Part shown: piece after piece, positions 43,188 through 51,299 of the stretch
How the letters are laid out: each line of letters starts with the position of its first letter
Numbering within the stretch: the stretch's first letter is position 1
Assembly: GCF_003205295.1 (NCBI RefSeq)
Contig: NZ_QJRP01000009.1
Span: 62,001 to 126,000, forward strand
Source: Pseudomonas mosselii
Lineage (GTDB): Bacteria > Pseudomonadota > Gammaproteobacteria > Pseudomonadales > Pseudomonadaceae
Length of the DNA stretch: 64,000 nucleotides
Reading direction: 5' to 3'
Made by a program: the position numbers and the translations under genes
The notes under the pieces: model-generated
The model's input: the letters and a program-made list of their open reading frames with translations, nothing else
Told to the model about the DNA's origin: nothing
The model's database searches: none

Positions 43188-44198
43188 TCAGGCTGCCGGA
43201 ACCGGCGCCAGTGCGTTGATCAGGCCTTGTTGACGCAATTCGTTCCAGAACGCTGCCGGAATGACCGCGCCCAGGGCTGCATGGTCTTCGTTGGCGTGCG
43301 CCACACGGGTCGAACCCGGGATCGCCGCGACCACCGCCGGGTGGGCCAAGGCGAACTGCAGGGCGGCCGCCTTGACGTCGACACCGTGGGCACGGGCCAC
43401 TGCCCGGATGCGTTCAAGCTTGGCCAACACCGAAGGGGTCGCCTTCTGGTACTCGAAGTGCTCGCCACCGGCAGTCACGCCGGAGCTGTAGGGGCCGCCC
43501 ACGACGATACCAACGCCCTGCTCCGCCGCCTGCGGCATGACACGCTGCAGCGCGCGGTCGTGATCGAGCAGCGAGTAGCGCCCGGCGAGCAGGAAGCCAT
43601 CAGGTTGCGGCTCGTCCAGGTCGAGGGTCAGCTCAATCGGCTCGACCCGGTTCACCCCCAGGCCCCAGGCCTTGATCACGCCCTCTTCACGCAGGCGGGT
43701 GAGCACGCGGAAGGCGCCCTTGCGCGCGGTCTCGAAGCGCTCCAGCCACTCGTCACCGTAGAAGTCCTGGGCGATGTCGTGGATCCAGACGATGTCCAGG
43801 CGGTCGGTCTTCAGCCGGCGCAGGCTGTCTTCGATGGAGCGCAGGGTCGCATCGGCGCTGTAGTCATTGACGATGCGGTTGCGATTGCCGTGTTCGAACA
43901 AGCCGCTCTTCTCGCCCAGCTCGCGGCTGGTGGGGTCTTCCAGTTCGTCGAGGATGATCCGGCCGACTTTGCTGCTGAGCACGTATTGGTCACGAGGCCG
44001 ACCGGCCAGGGCGTTGCCCAGGCGCGATTCGGACAGCCCGGCACCGTAGAACGGCGCGGTGTCGAAGTAGCGCACACCGTTGTCCCAGGCGGCATCGACG
44101 GTGGCCTGGACCTCGGCCTCCGGTACGTTGCGGAACATGTTGCCCAGTGGCGCGGTGCCGAAGCCCAGCGGATTGGCGATAAGGGATTTGAGGCTCAT
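43188..44198 (-). CDS. Aldo/keto reductase (aldose dehydrogenase-like)
   Basis: A 336-residue TIM-barrel oxidoreductase. The ATG at 44198 follows GGAAG. The catalytic tetrad is visible: Asp in RYFDTAPFYG, Tyr in the same motif, Lys in VLSSKVGR and His in IVWIHDI. The sequence resembles the D-threo-aldose 1-dehydrogenase / pyridoxal dehydrogenase branch. NADP or NAD dependence cannot be told. Monocistronic. Confidence 0.87.
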   Translation of the reverse strand: MSLKSLIANPLGFGTAPLGNMFRNVPEAEVQATVDAAWDNGVRYFDTAPFYGAGLSESRLGNALAGRPRDQYVLSSKVGRIILDELEDPTSRELGEKSGLFEHGNRNRIVNDYSADATLRSIEDSLRRLKTDRLDIVWIHDIAQDFYGDEWLERFETARKGAFRVLTRLREEGVIKAWGLGVNRVEPIELTLDLDEPQPDGFLLAGRYSLLDHDRALQRVMPQAAEQGVGIVVGGPYSSGVTAGGEHFEYQKATPSVLAKLERIRAVARAHGVDVKAAALQFALAHPAVVAAIPGSTRVAHANEDHAALGAVIPAAFWNELRQQGLINALAPVPAA

Positions 44199-44369
44199 GG
44201 GTGTACTTCCTGATAAGGGGAGTTGCTGTGTGAACTCCAGTGGCGGCAATCCTATGCCGCCCCTATCAAGACCGTCCAAGTCATAATTCGACAGACTTGA
44301 GACCTTAGATGCATGACTCCCGACCGACTGCGCAGCGTCCCTTTGTCCGTACCTTCAATCAAGCCCCAC

Positions 44370-45515
44370 TCACCCCGTCACCACCTCATACCTCACCCGA
44401 TGCGCCTCAGTTGGCAGCGGCACCTCCCACTTGAACAGCATCCGCCGTATATCATCATTGCGCAGCGACGTATCCCGTCGCTGGTTACGCCGCATGATTT
44501 CGTCCTCCGGCCGCTCCAGATAGACGATCTCCACCTGCGCCCCGTAGCCATACAGCAAATCCAGCGTCCGGCTGCGCATCTGCGCCGACAGGTGCGTCGA
44601 GTTCCACACGAACGGCCTGCGCTCACGCAGCAGCGCCTTGGCCCGGTCGATGGCGTAGTGCGCGGCGGCGCCTTCGTTCTGGCCGTGGCGCAGGCCCAGG
44701 GCCTGGCGCGCGTCATCGAACGACACCACCGGCAGGTCCGGGTGGTGTCGGGCGGTCCAGGTGTCCTTGCCGCTGGCCGGAAGGCCCGAGAGCATCACCA
44801 CCTGAGAGCCCTGGGGTTCGTGCAGCGCATAGTCCGGGTGCACGCGGGCGCCACGCAGGTACTGAATACGCGTGTAGTCGTCGGCAAACGCCCGTGGGCC
44901 GTGCAAACACCCCTCCTCTGCCGCCAGCTCACGCCACAGTTCGATGGCGGTCAGCACATCGGCCTTGCCGGCATAGTGGCGGCCCTGCATGTCGGCCTCG
45001 GCCACCGCGCAGAGCATCCACACCGGCAGCTCCCAGGACAGCTTGTGCAGCAGGAACTCCGCGCTGCGCCCGCTGCGATCGCCCTGCAGGGCAAAGAACG
45101 GCAGTTGATGCACAGTGATGATCCGGCAGATCTGTTCGCGCAGCGCGAACGGCACGCCGGCGCGCCACAGCAGCAGGCGCGCATCCACCGCGCCTCGGCG
45201 CGAGTGGCCGGGTTGGCCGATGCGCCCGGTCTGCGGGTCGATCACCGTGGTGTCGGGTTTGGCGATGTCATGCAGCAAGGCGGCGAAGAACAGCACGAAG
45301 CGCTGCTCGGCGCTGGCGTCGCGGTAGGCGCTCTGCGCCAGCAGCGCCTCGACCACCAGGCGGGTATGGACCCATACATCGCCCTCGGCGTGATAGGTCG
45401 GATCCTGCGGGGTGTCGGCCAGGCGTGCCAGGGCCGGAATGGCCGCGAGGCAAGCGGCGCTGTCCATGTCGTGCCCGGGGTCGGGCACCAGTTGTTGCAG
45501 TTGTCGAATATCCAT
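44370..45515 (-). CDS. HD-Pnk: RNA end-healing enzyme (HD phosphoesterase + polynucleotide kinase)
   Basis: A 381-residue two-domain protein. The ATG at 45515 follows AAGGAG; a much longer frame reads back through the ligase gene in the wrong phase. Residues 40-215 are an HD domain (His50 in WVHTRL, His82-Asp83 in ALLHDIAKP, later HSRRGAVDAR). Residues 238-381 are a P-loop kinase with Walker A GLPASGKDT (Gly244-Lys250), then SFDDARQAL and a lid HLSAQMRSRTL. Runella HD-Pnk, with this order, removes 2',3'-cyclic phosphate and phosphorylates 5'-OH ends. The gene starts 14 bases after an RNA ligase gene, completing a heal-and-seal pair. Confidence 0.85.
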   Translation of the reverse strand: MDIRQLQQLVPDPGHDMDSAACLAAIPALARLADTPQDPTYHAEGDVWVHTRLVVEALLAQSAYRDASAEQRFVLFFAALLHDIAKPDTTVIDPQTGRIGQPGHSRRGAVDARLLLWRAGVPFALREQICRIITVHQLPFFALQGDRSGRSAEFLLHKLSWELPVWMLCAVAEADMQGRHYAGKADVLTAIELWRELAAEEGCLHGPRAFADDYTRIQYLRGARVHPDYALHEPQGSQVVMLSGLPASGKDTWTARHHPDLPVVSFDDARQALGLRHGQNEGAAAHYAIDRAKALLRERRPFVWNSTHLSAQMRSRTLDLLYGYGAQVEIVYLERPEDEIMRRNQRRDTSLRNDDIRRMLFKWEVPLPTEAHRVRYEVVTG

Positions 45516-45529
45516 TTCAGGAAGCTCCT

Positions 45530-46390
45530 TCAGTCGCCGCGGCGTGCGCCGTGCCAGTCCAGGGACAGGCGCGGTGCGTAGAGATCGACGCCGGCGGCCA
45601 GTTGATTGGGTATGTACGGTTGGTTGGCATGGTGCTGGTCGGCGTCGAGGATGGCCTGGACGAAGTCCTGGCGCACCCACTTGAGCCGGCCCAAGGTCTG
45701 GCGCTCGTCTTCGAGCTTCAGGTACAGCCCCTCCATGCGGCTCGAGCGGTCGCACTGGCGCCAGGCACGGGCCAGGTCGAGGCCTTCGCGGCGTACCACC
45801 TGCTCGAACACTTCGCGCCATTGCGCGGTCTTGGCCAGCGAGTCGCCGAGCAACGCCATCAGCTCGGCATAGCGGCGTGGTGCCGGGCCTTCGTACAGCA
45901 CCGGCACCGACAGCACCGGGCCGTCGGCGAGCAGGCGGCGGCGCGCCGCGGTGGACAGGAACAGCCCCGTGGCGCGGTCCCACACGTCGAACTCGCAGAA
46001 AAAATGCGGCAGGTGGTCGTAGAACACCGAGTGCTTCTTGTGCAGCCACTCGCCATACAGCACGAAGCGGTCTTCAAGACGCTCCAGCAACCAGTGCTCG
46101 TGGGCGACGGCCCATTGCTTGAACAGGTTGAACTGGCGCTCGCGGCCACCGCCGCTGAGATAGTGGCCACGCGATTGCAGGCGGAGTTCACCACCGCTGG
46201 TAAAGCTGATGCCGGCGTTGGCGCCGTCGAGTTTCTCTTCCACCACCAGCCATTGGCCGGCCAACGAGCCATAGGCTACCTGGCCGGCATCGCTGTCGCC
46301 GTCTTGCAGGCGCGAGCCTTGCAGATGGGGTGTGCGGGGGTATTTGAGCAGTTCGAGGGAATGTGCGTCGGCACGAAAATCCATGTTCAT
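45530..46390 (-). CDS. ATP-dependent RNA ligase
   Basis: A 286-residue nucleotidyltransferase. The ATG at 46390 follows AAGGAG. Motif I is EEKLDGANAG with the adenylated Lys53, followed by YGEWLHKKHS (motif III), FFCEFDVWD (IIIa), EGLYLKLED (IV) and LGRLKWVR (V): the full set for RNA ligases of the T4 Rnl2-like group. With HD-Pnk downstream it should reseal RNA broken by endonucleases that leave 2',3'-cyclic phosphate and 5'-OH ends, such as tRNA anticodon nucleases or stress RNases. Transcription begins in the structured 46391-46688 spacer. Confidence 0.87.
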   Translation of the reverse strand: MNMDFRADAHSLELLKYPRTPHLQGSRLQDGDSDAGQVAYGSLAGQWLVVEEKLDGANAGISFTSGGELRLQSRGHYLSGGGRERQFNLFKQWAVAHEHWLLERLEDRFVLYGEWLHKKHSVFYDHLPHFFCEFDVWDRATGLFLSTAARRRLLADGPVLSVPVLYEGPAPRRYAELMALLGDSLAKTAQWREVFEQVVRREGLDLARAWRQCDRSSRMEGLYLKLEDERQTLGRLKWVRQDFVQAILDADQHHANQPYIPNQLAAGVDLYAPRLSLDWHGARRGD

Positions 46391-46416
46391 GGGTTTCTCC
46401 TTGGAAATAGGGAAAA

Positions 46417-46504
46417 ACCGACGACAGGATCAGGCAGGCACGAGGATGAAGCGCTGCCGCGCGCAGGCACGGGCAGCCATCAGGCACGATGGACCGTCGT
46501 CGGT
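46417..46504 (-). ncRNA. Candidate structured leader or small RNA upstream of the RNA-repair operon
   Basis: ACCGACGAC and GTCGTCGGT are perfect 9-base partners enclosing 70 bases. On the minus strand (toward the ligase) the second arm is followed by TTTTTCCC, so the whole resembles an intrinsic terminator or attenuator 27 bases before the ligase ATG. Inside, CGTGCCTG occurs three times (complements of 46435, 46464 and 46481). Two copies lie in hairpin loops: CCATC-GTGCCT-GATGG, and one closed by CTGCC/GGCAG. A related CCATC...GCCTGATA unit lies just outside (46505-46522). It could be an attenuated leader or a terminated small RNA for the ligase system. Confidence 0.4.
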
Positions 46505-46688
46505 ATCAGGCGTGTTTGATGGCGCAGGGCACTGGCTTCACCACTTGGGGAAAAGGTTGCGGGGATTCGAGGGCGCGTATTCAACAGCAGGTACCGGTAG
46601 CGGGTCAAGCCTTCAATAGCATCAATGTGATAGCATCGGCGCGCCCCTGGAGGGGCAATCTTTTGAAATCCCGCAAGGAACATGCTTC

Positions 46689-46907
46689 GTGAAAGACTTC
46701 GTCATCAGCGTCAACAACATCGTCCTCTACATCTCCCTGGCCGTTATCTGGCTCTTCGCGCTCATCACCCTGTTCACCGGCGGGTTCCTGCCAGCCCTGG
46801 GTGTCTTCGTGGCCGGCAGCCTCGGATGGTGCATCGTTTCCGGCTTCTGGTTCGTCCAGTCCGCTACCTACGAAGAGCTGCGCAAGCTCAACGCCAGCAA
46901 AGACTGA
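46689..46907 (+). CDS. Small two-span inner-membrane protein
   Basis: A 72-residue protein; GTG at 46689 behind AAGGAA. Two hydrophobic helices (NIVLYISLAVIWLFALITLF and ALGVFVAGSLGWCIVSGFWF) and a short charged cytoplasmic tail (EELRKLNASKD). I do not recognise the family. It is divergent from the RNA-repair operon across about 300 bases. Confidence 0.65.
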   Translation: MKDFVISVNNIVLYISLAVIWLFALITLFTGGFLPALGVFVAGSLGWCIVSGFWFVQSATYEELRKLNASKD

Positions 46908-46928
46908 CGCTCTGCTCGGTACGCGCGC

Positions 46929-47471
46929 TCATGGCGCGCCTTCCGGCAAGCGTCGGAAGAACAGGGTGATCTGGCCGATCTCCAGGCCCAACTTGCTCAT
47001 GCGCGAGCGGTTGATCAGGGTGTCCTTGTCCATCAGGTACATCCAGTCGTCCAGGTCCACCTGCCAGTGCCGCCCGTCCACGGGCAGATCCAGCGTGTAG
47101 CGCCAGCGCAGTGCGTTACCGGCCACTTCACCGCGCGCCTCGCCGATCACATCCCCCGCCGTGCCGCGCCAGCGACCGGGTCCGTCCGGCACCAGCGTCC
47201 AGGTGCGCTGCTGCCGGGTGCCGTCGCTGTAGAGAAAAAGCTCGTCGAGGATCAGCCGTTCGCCCTCCCGGCGGCTGTCGATGCGTACGTGAAAGCGCTT
47301 CACCACTTCTCCGGAGCGCTTCTGGAACATGCCCCAGGCCTGCACCGGGCGCGAGAAGAACGCCGCCAGGTCGAAACGGGGTTGCTCGGCGGCGTACCGC
47401 TCGACTTCGACATTGCCACAACTGCCCAGCACCAGGCAGGCGGCCAGCAACAGCGCCCTGTACATGTTCAT
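46929..47471 (-). CDS. DUF3833-type lipoprotein
   Basis: A 180-residue protein with a lipoprotein signal (LLLAACLVLGSCGN) and the DUF3833 pattern: QPRFDLAAFFSRPVQAWGMF, the two strand pairs VVKRFHVRID and LDELFLYSDGTRQQRTWTL, and GQITLFFRR at the end. It overlaps the preceding gene by four bases. In other Pseudomonas this gene commonly accompanies a chalcone-isomerase-like gene, an SDR, a photolyase and a fatty-acid methylase; here only three of these remain together. Role unknown. Confidence 0.82.
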   Translation of the reverse strand: MNMYRALLLAACLVLGSCGNVEVERYAAEQPRFDLAAFFSRPVQAWGMFQKRSGEVVKRFHVRIDSRREGERLILDELFLYSDGTRQQRTWTLVPDGPGRWRGTAGDVIGEARGEVAGNALRWRYTLDLPVDGRHWQVDLDDWMYLMDKDTLINRSRMSKLGLEIGQITLFFRRLPEGAP

Positions 47472-48010
47472 GATCCTCCTCGGGGCTTGCCGGCCAGGCC
47501 GAGCAGTTGCAGACGCAACTGGGCGTCCCGGGCCCGCGGGTCCAGCCAGATGGCGAAGAACGCCCGGGCAAAGGCCGGGTCGGCAAGGGTGCGGGTGGGC
47601 TGGTCATCGACATAGAAGCGACCGCCCTGCCCCGGTAGGTACAAGCCGGTGATGCGCATGCCGGGGCGCACATCCACGAAGGCCTCCTGCAGTACCTTGG
47701 CCCAGGCTTCGAGCTGTTGCGGCGTCACGCTGCCGGCGCCGAGGCGGCGCATCTCTTCGAGGCTGGCTTGCACCAGCGTGTCCCGGGACAATGAGCGGTG
47801 GTAGGTCAGTTCCAGGGCAAACGGCTGGTTCCAGTCATGACGCGGACCCTCGGTCCACAAGCGTGCGCTGTACAGCCGCAGGCCGAACCAGGTGAAGTCG
47901 CCACTGCCTAGTTGCCGGGCCGCCGGTAGCGCTGCACGCCAGTCCGCAATAGCCACTGGCATCGACGTCAGCAGCAGGCAGAGACAGGCCAAGCGCGCAA
48001 GGAATGCCAT
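47468..48010 (-). CDS. Secreted chalcone-isomerase-like protein
   Basis: A 180-residue protein with a signal peptide (LACLCLLLTSMPVAIA). GSGDFTWFGLRLYSARLWTE and LTYHRSLSRDTLVQASLEEM match the bacterial chalcone-isomerase-like family, a fold also used for fatty-acid binding. Catalysis on flavonoids is not implied. It is the first gene of a pair with the DUF3833 lipoprotein and is divergent from an SDR gene. Confidence 0.82.
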   Translation of the reverse strand: MAFLARLACLCLLLTSMPVAIADWRAALPAARQLGSGDFTWFGLRLYSARLWTEGPRHDWNQPFALELTYHRSLSRDTLVQASLEEMRRLGAGSVTPQQLEAWAKVLQEAFVDVRPGMRITGLYLPGQGGRFYVDDQPTRTLADPAFARAFFAIWLDPRARDAQLRLQLLGLAGKPRGGS

Positions 48011-48035
48011 GACGAATCTGCAGGAAGACTTAACT

Positions 48036-48079
48036 TATACAAGACTAGTTTTATGTACAGATAAATCAAATCATGTATA
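48036..48079. promoter_or_regulatory. TATACA/TGTATA repeats in the divergent promoter
   Basis: TATACA (48036), TGTACA (48054) and TGTATA (48074) lie 18-20 bases apart in an AT-rich spacer between the chalcone-isomerase-like and SDR genes. Spacings near two helical turns and the inverted TATACA/TGTATA pair suit a MerR-type dimer. LitR/CarH-like light regulators bind similar sequences before comparable gene sets, but no such regulator is in the window. Confidence 0.35.
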
Positions 48080-48118
48080 GATATTAGGGTCGACTGCACC
48101 TATCAGGTAGATCGTCCA

Positions 48119-48889
48119 ATGAGCCTGATCACCCATCTTCATACACCCGCCAACGTGCTGGTCTGCGGCGCCAGCCAGGGCATCGGTCTTGCCCTGTGCT
48201 CGCAGCTGTTGGCACGTGATGACGTCGGGCTGCTGCTCGCTGTTTCGCGGCGGGCAACCAGCAGCCCTGAGCTGGATGTCCTGGTCCAGAAGCATGGCCG
48301 CCGTTTGCTTCGCCTCGACTGCGACGCCCGGGATGAACAGGCGCTGCAAGTACTGGCAGATCAGGTCCGTGGCTGCTGCGATCAGCTAAACCTGGTCATG
48401 TGTACCCTCGGTGTGCTGCAAGCACCGCCGGCGCGGGCCGAGAAGTCGCTGGCGCAACTGGATCTGGCGGGGTTGCAGGCCAGCTTCGCCACCAACTGCT
48501 TCGCCCCCGTCCTGCTGCTCAAGCACCTGTTGCCGTTGCTGCGCCGCCAGCCCGTCACCTTCGCCGCCCTGTCGGCGCGGGTCGGGTCGATCGGCGACAA
48601 CCGCCTGGGCGGCTGGTACAGCTATCGCGCCAGCAAGGCCGCACTGAACCAGCTGTTGCGTACGGCCAGCATCGAGCTCAAACGCCTCAACCCTGCCTCG
48701 ACAGTCCTGGCCCTGCACCCTGGGACCACCGATACCCCGCTTTCACGCCCGTTCCAGGGCAATGTGCCGATCGACAAGCTGTTCGCGCCCGCGTTTGCCG
48801 CCAGTTGCATCCTCGAACTCGTCGGCCAGCACGGGCCGTCAGAGACCGGTACGTTCTGGGCCTGGGATGGCAGCCCCGTTCCCTGGTGA
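48119..48889 (+). CDS. Short-chain dehydrogenase/reductase
   Basis: A 256-residue SDR with cofactor motif VCGASQGIGLAL, NCFAPVLL and the YxxxK pair in YSYRASKAALNQ, then HPGTTDTPLS. The catalytic Ser position reads FAALSARVGS. It resembles the SDR encoded with the chalcone-isomerase-like and DUF3833 genes in other Pseudomonas, here divergently arranged, so a common regulator is likely. Substrate unknown. Confidence 0.87.
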   Translation: MSLITHLHTPANVLVCGASQGIGLALCSQLLARDDVGLLLAVSRRATSSPELDVLVQKHGRRLLRLDCDARDEQALQVLADQVRGCCDQLNLVMCTLGVLQAPPARAEKSLAQLDLAGLQASFATNCFAPVLLLKHLLPLLRRQPVTFAALSARVGSIGDNRLGGWYSYRASKAALNQLLRTASIELKRLNPASTVLALHPGTTDTPLSRPFQGNVPIDKLFAPAFAASCILELVGQHGPSETGTFWAWDGSPVPW

Positions 48890-48903
48890 TCCGCAGGTGC
48901 TCG

Positions 48904-49230
48904 TCAGGGATGAGGCGTGACGGCGGTGGACACCGGGTCAAGGAAGATCAGTTGCAGCGGCTCCGCCAACAGCTGGTCGGCCTGCTCGGCAAAGCGCTGG
49001 AAGTGGTCGGTGGCCAGGTGCGTGTCCAGGGCCTGCTGGTGGTCGAACGCCTCGCGCATGTAGAACGTCCCGAGCTCATCGCTGCGCTCGAACAGCATGT
49101 AGTCGCGGTTGCCGGGTTCCGCCCGGGTCGGCTCGATCAAGGCCAGCAAGGCTGCTTTCAACGACGCTGCCAGGCCTGGCTTGGCCTTGAGGATGGCAAG
49201 GGAAACGAGGGGATGGTCTTGTGGGTTCAC
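48904..49230 (-). CDS. Antibiotic-biosynthesis-monooxygenase-like (ABM) protein
   Basis: A 108-residue dimeric ferredoxin-like fold protein. The GTG at 49230 follows AGGAGA. PLVSLAILKAKPGLAASLKA, EPGNRDYMLFERSDE and FYMREAFDHQQALDTHLAT fit the YgiN/ABM family, quinol monooxygenases or small redox-related proteins. It probably forms a unit with the MDR gene upstream (64 bases away). Confidence 0.82.
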   Translation of the reverse strand: MNPQDHPLVSLAILKAKPGLAASLKAALLALIEPTRAEPGNRDYMLFERSDELGTFYMREAFDHQQALDTHLATDHFQRFAEQADQLLAEPLQLIFLDPVSTAVTPHP

Positions 49231-49294
49231 ATCAATCTCCTGGTCAATCGCAAGGGGCCGGATCGACCGGCCCGCCGTTGTCTCTCGGATGGGC

Positions 49295-50302
49295 TCAGAA
49301 GCCTTCCAGAACGATCTTGCCGCGCGACTTGCCGCTCTCGACCAGCGCATGGGCACGGCGCATGTTGGCGGCATTGATGGCGCCGAAATGCTCGCCCAGG
49401 GTGGTGCGCAGGATGCCCTGGTCGATCAGCCCGGCCACCCGCTCGAGCAGCTCGTGCTGGCGGACCATGTCGTTGGTCTGGTACAGCGAGCGGGTGAACA
49501 TCAGCTCCCAGTGCAGCGACAGCGACTTGCGCTTGAGCGGCATGGCATCCAGGGTCTGCGGGTCGTCGATCAGCCCCAGGCGACCTTGTGGCCGCAGCAC
49601 CTCGACCAGTTGCGCGAAGTGCTGCTCGGTATGTGTGAGGCTGGCGACATGGCTGACCGACTCGATCCCCAGGGCCTGCAGTTGCCCTGTCAGCGGCGCG
49701 CTGTGGTCGATGACGTGATGGGCGCCCAGTTCGCGTACCCAGTCGGCGGTCTCGGCGCGGGAGGCGGTGCCGATGACCGTCAGGCGGGTCAGTTGCCGGG
49801 CCAGTTGCACCAGCATCGAGCCGACACCGCCGCCGGCGCCGACGATCAGCAGGGCATCGCCCTCCCCGCCGCCTTCGACCAAACCTAAGCGGTCGAACAG
49901 CAGTTCCCAGGCGGTGATGGCCGTCAGCGGCAGCGCTGCTGCCTGCGCCGCATCCAGGCTGCGCGGCTGGTGACCGACGATACGTTCGTCGACCAGGTGA
50001 TATTCGCTGTAGCTGCCGGGCCTGGCGATGGAGCCGGCGTAGTACACCTGATCGCCTGGCTTGAACAGTGTCACCTGTGGGCCAACCTCACGGACGATAC
50101 CGGCCGCATCCCAGCCAAGTATTTTCGGCTCAGGCGTGAAAGTTCCGGCGCGCACCTTGGTATCGACGGGGTTGACCGACACGGCCTTGACCTCCACAAG
50201 AAGGTCCCTGGGCCCTGGATTCGGCCTGGGCACGTCGATGTCCTGAAGGGACGCAGGGTCTTCGATGGGCAGGCCATTCTGGGTATAACCGATCGCTTTC
50301 AT
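49295..50302 (-). CDS. Zinc-free MDR oxidoreductase (quinone reductase-like)
   Basis: A 335-residue enzyme with start ATG at 50302. It has the N-terminal MKAIGYTQNGLPIEDPASL, cofactor motif IVGAGGGVGSMLVQLARQL, and VSVNPVDTKVRAG. No zinc ligands are evident. Annotated relatives are called zinc-binding alcohol dehydrogenases or ZADH-type quinone reductases. It is transcribed away from the LysR gene at 50409, a classic LysR-target arrangement. Confidence 0.86.
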   Translation of the reverse strand: MKAIGYTQNGLPIEDPASLQDIDVPRPNPGPRDLLVEVKAVSVNPVDTKVRAGTFTPEPKILGWDAAGIVREVGPQVTLFKPGDQVYYAGSIARPGSYSEYHLVDERIVGHQPRSLDAAQAAALPLTAITAWELLFDRLGLVEGGGEGDALLIVGAGGGVGSMLVQLARQLTRLTVIGTASRAETADWVRELGAHHVIDHSAPLTGQLQALGIESVSHVASLTHTEQHFAQLVEVLRPQGRLGLIDDPQTLDAMPLKRKSLSLHWELMFTRSLYQTNDMVRQHELLERVAGLIDQGILRTTLGEHFGAINAANMRRAHALVESGKSRGKIVLEGF

Positions 50303-50408
50303 AGGCACTCGCTGCAGGATATGGTTTGATTCGTGAACCCAGTCTGGCGTATCCGGCCTTCGGGAAAAACGGGCTGTACCCGTGAACACTTTCATTGTAG
50401 GAGTGAAA

Positions 50409-51299
50409 ATGATTCGTCTCGACGACCTGGGCATCTTTGTGCGCAGTGCAGCGCTAGGCAGCTTTACCGCGGCCGCCCACGAAGCCGACCTGCTGCCCGG
50501 CCAGGCGGCCGAGGCGGTCAAGCGCCTGGAACGTGAGCTTGATGTACGGCTGTTTGCCCGCACCACGCGCAGCTTGCGCCTGACGGCCGAGGGCGAGCAG
50601 TACCTGCCCTCGGCCCTGGCCGCCCTGGAAGCCCTCAGGCTCGGGCGGGACAACCTGCAGCGGGAAGGCGCCCAGCTAAGCGGAACGTTGCAGGTGGCCG
50701 CGCCGTCCGACCTGGGTCGCAATGTGCTGCTGCCCTGGCTAACGGCGTTTCGCCGCGAGCACCCGCAGTTGAACCTGCGCCTGTTTCTCTCCGACCAGAT
50801 CGCCGATCTGTTCCGCGAGCCTGTGGACATCGCCATCCGCTACGGCCTGAACGCCGACGCCAACTACATCGCCCTGCCACTGGCACCATGGAACCGCAAG
50901 GTGCTGGTGGCCGCGCCCGAGTACCTGGCGCGGCAAGGCACGGTGCAAGCCCCCGAGGACCTGCGCGAGCACCAGTGCCTGCTGTACATGCAGCAGGGCC
51001 GGGTCTACGACAGGTGGCAACTGGGAGAGCAGACCGTGCAGGTGCGTGGAGCGCTGCTCTGCGACGATGCCGATATCGCCCGGCGCTGGGCCGTGGCGGG
51101 TGAAGGGATCACCTACAAGTCCTGGCTGGATGTGAGCGACGATGTACTGGCGGGACGGCTCGTGGTGCTGTTGCAGGATCACCCCGGGCCGTCCATGCCA
51201 CTGAGCCTGGTGTGCCCGCACCGCAAGCAGTTGTCGCCTGCGGTAAAACAGCTGCACGCCTGGTTGTCGAGCCACTTCGCCGTCCTCGAGCGCTACTGA
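50409..51299 (+). CDS. LysR-family regulator of the divergent MDR gene
   Basis: A 296-residue regulator; ATG at 50409 behind TAGGAG. The winged helix reads LDDLGIFVRSAALGSFTAAA ... LLPGQAAEAVKRLERELDVR, with the effector domain from LQVAAPSDLGRNVL. Its position back to back with the MDR-ABM pair suggests it controls that pair, by analogy with LysR regulators of quinone-stress oxidoreductases. Confidence 0.88.
   Translation: MIRLDDLGIFVRSAALGSFTAAAHEADLLPGQAAEAVKRLERELDVRLFARTTRSLRLTAEGEQYLPSALAALEALRLGRDNLQREGAQLSGTLQVAAPSDLGRNVLLPWLTAFRREHPQLNLRLFLSDQIADLFREPVDIAIRYGLNADANYIALPLAPWNRKVLVAAPEYLARQGTVQAPEDLREHQCLLYMQQGRVYDRWQLGEQTVQVRGALLCDDADIARRWAVAGEGITYKSWLDVSDDVLAGRLVVLLQDHPGPSMPLSLVCPHRKQLSPAVKQLHAWLSSHFAVLERY

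Noticed and set aside
45516..46049. Long minus-strand extension upstream of HD-Pnk
   Set aside because: The extension reads in a different frame through the RNA ligase gene; the ATG at 45515 has a good ribosome binding site and begins the HD domain.
46505..46620. Possible tRNA-like gene beside the RNA-repair operon
   Set aside because: GGGGATTCGAGGG resembles a T-arm, but no acceptor stem, D-arm or anticodon arm can be paired on either strand.
46480..46683. 67-residue minus-strand frame in the spacer before the ligase
   Set aside because: No ribosome binding site or recognisable motif, and it overlaps the structured leader; more likely non-coding.
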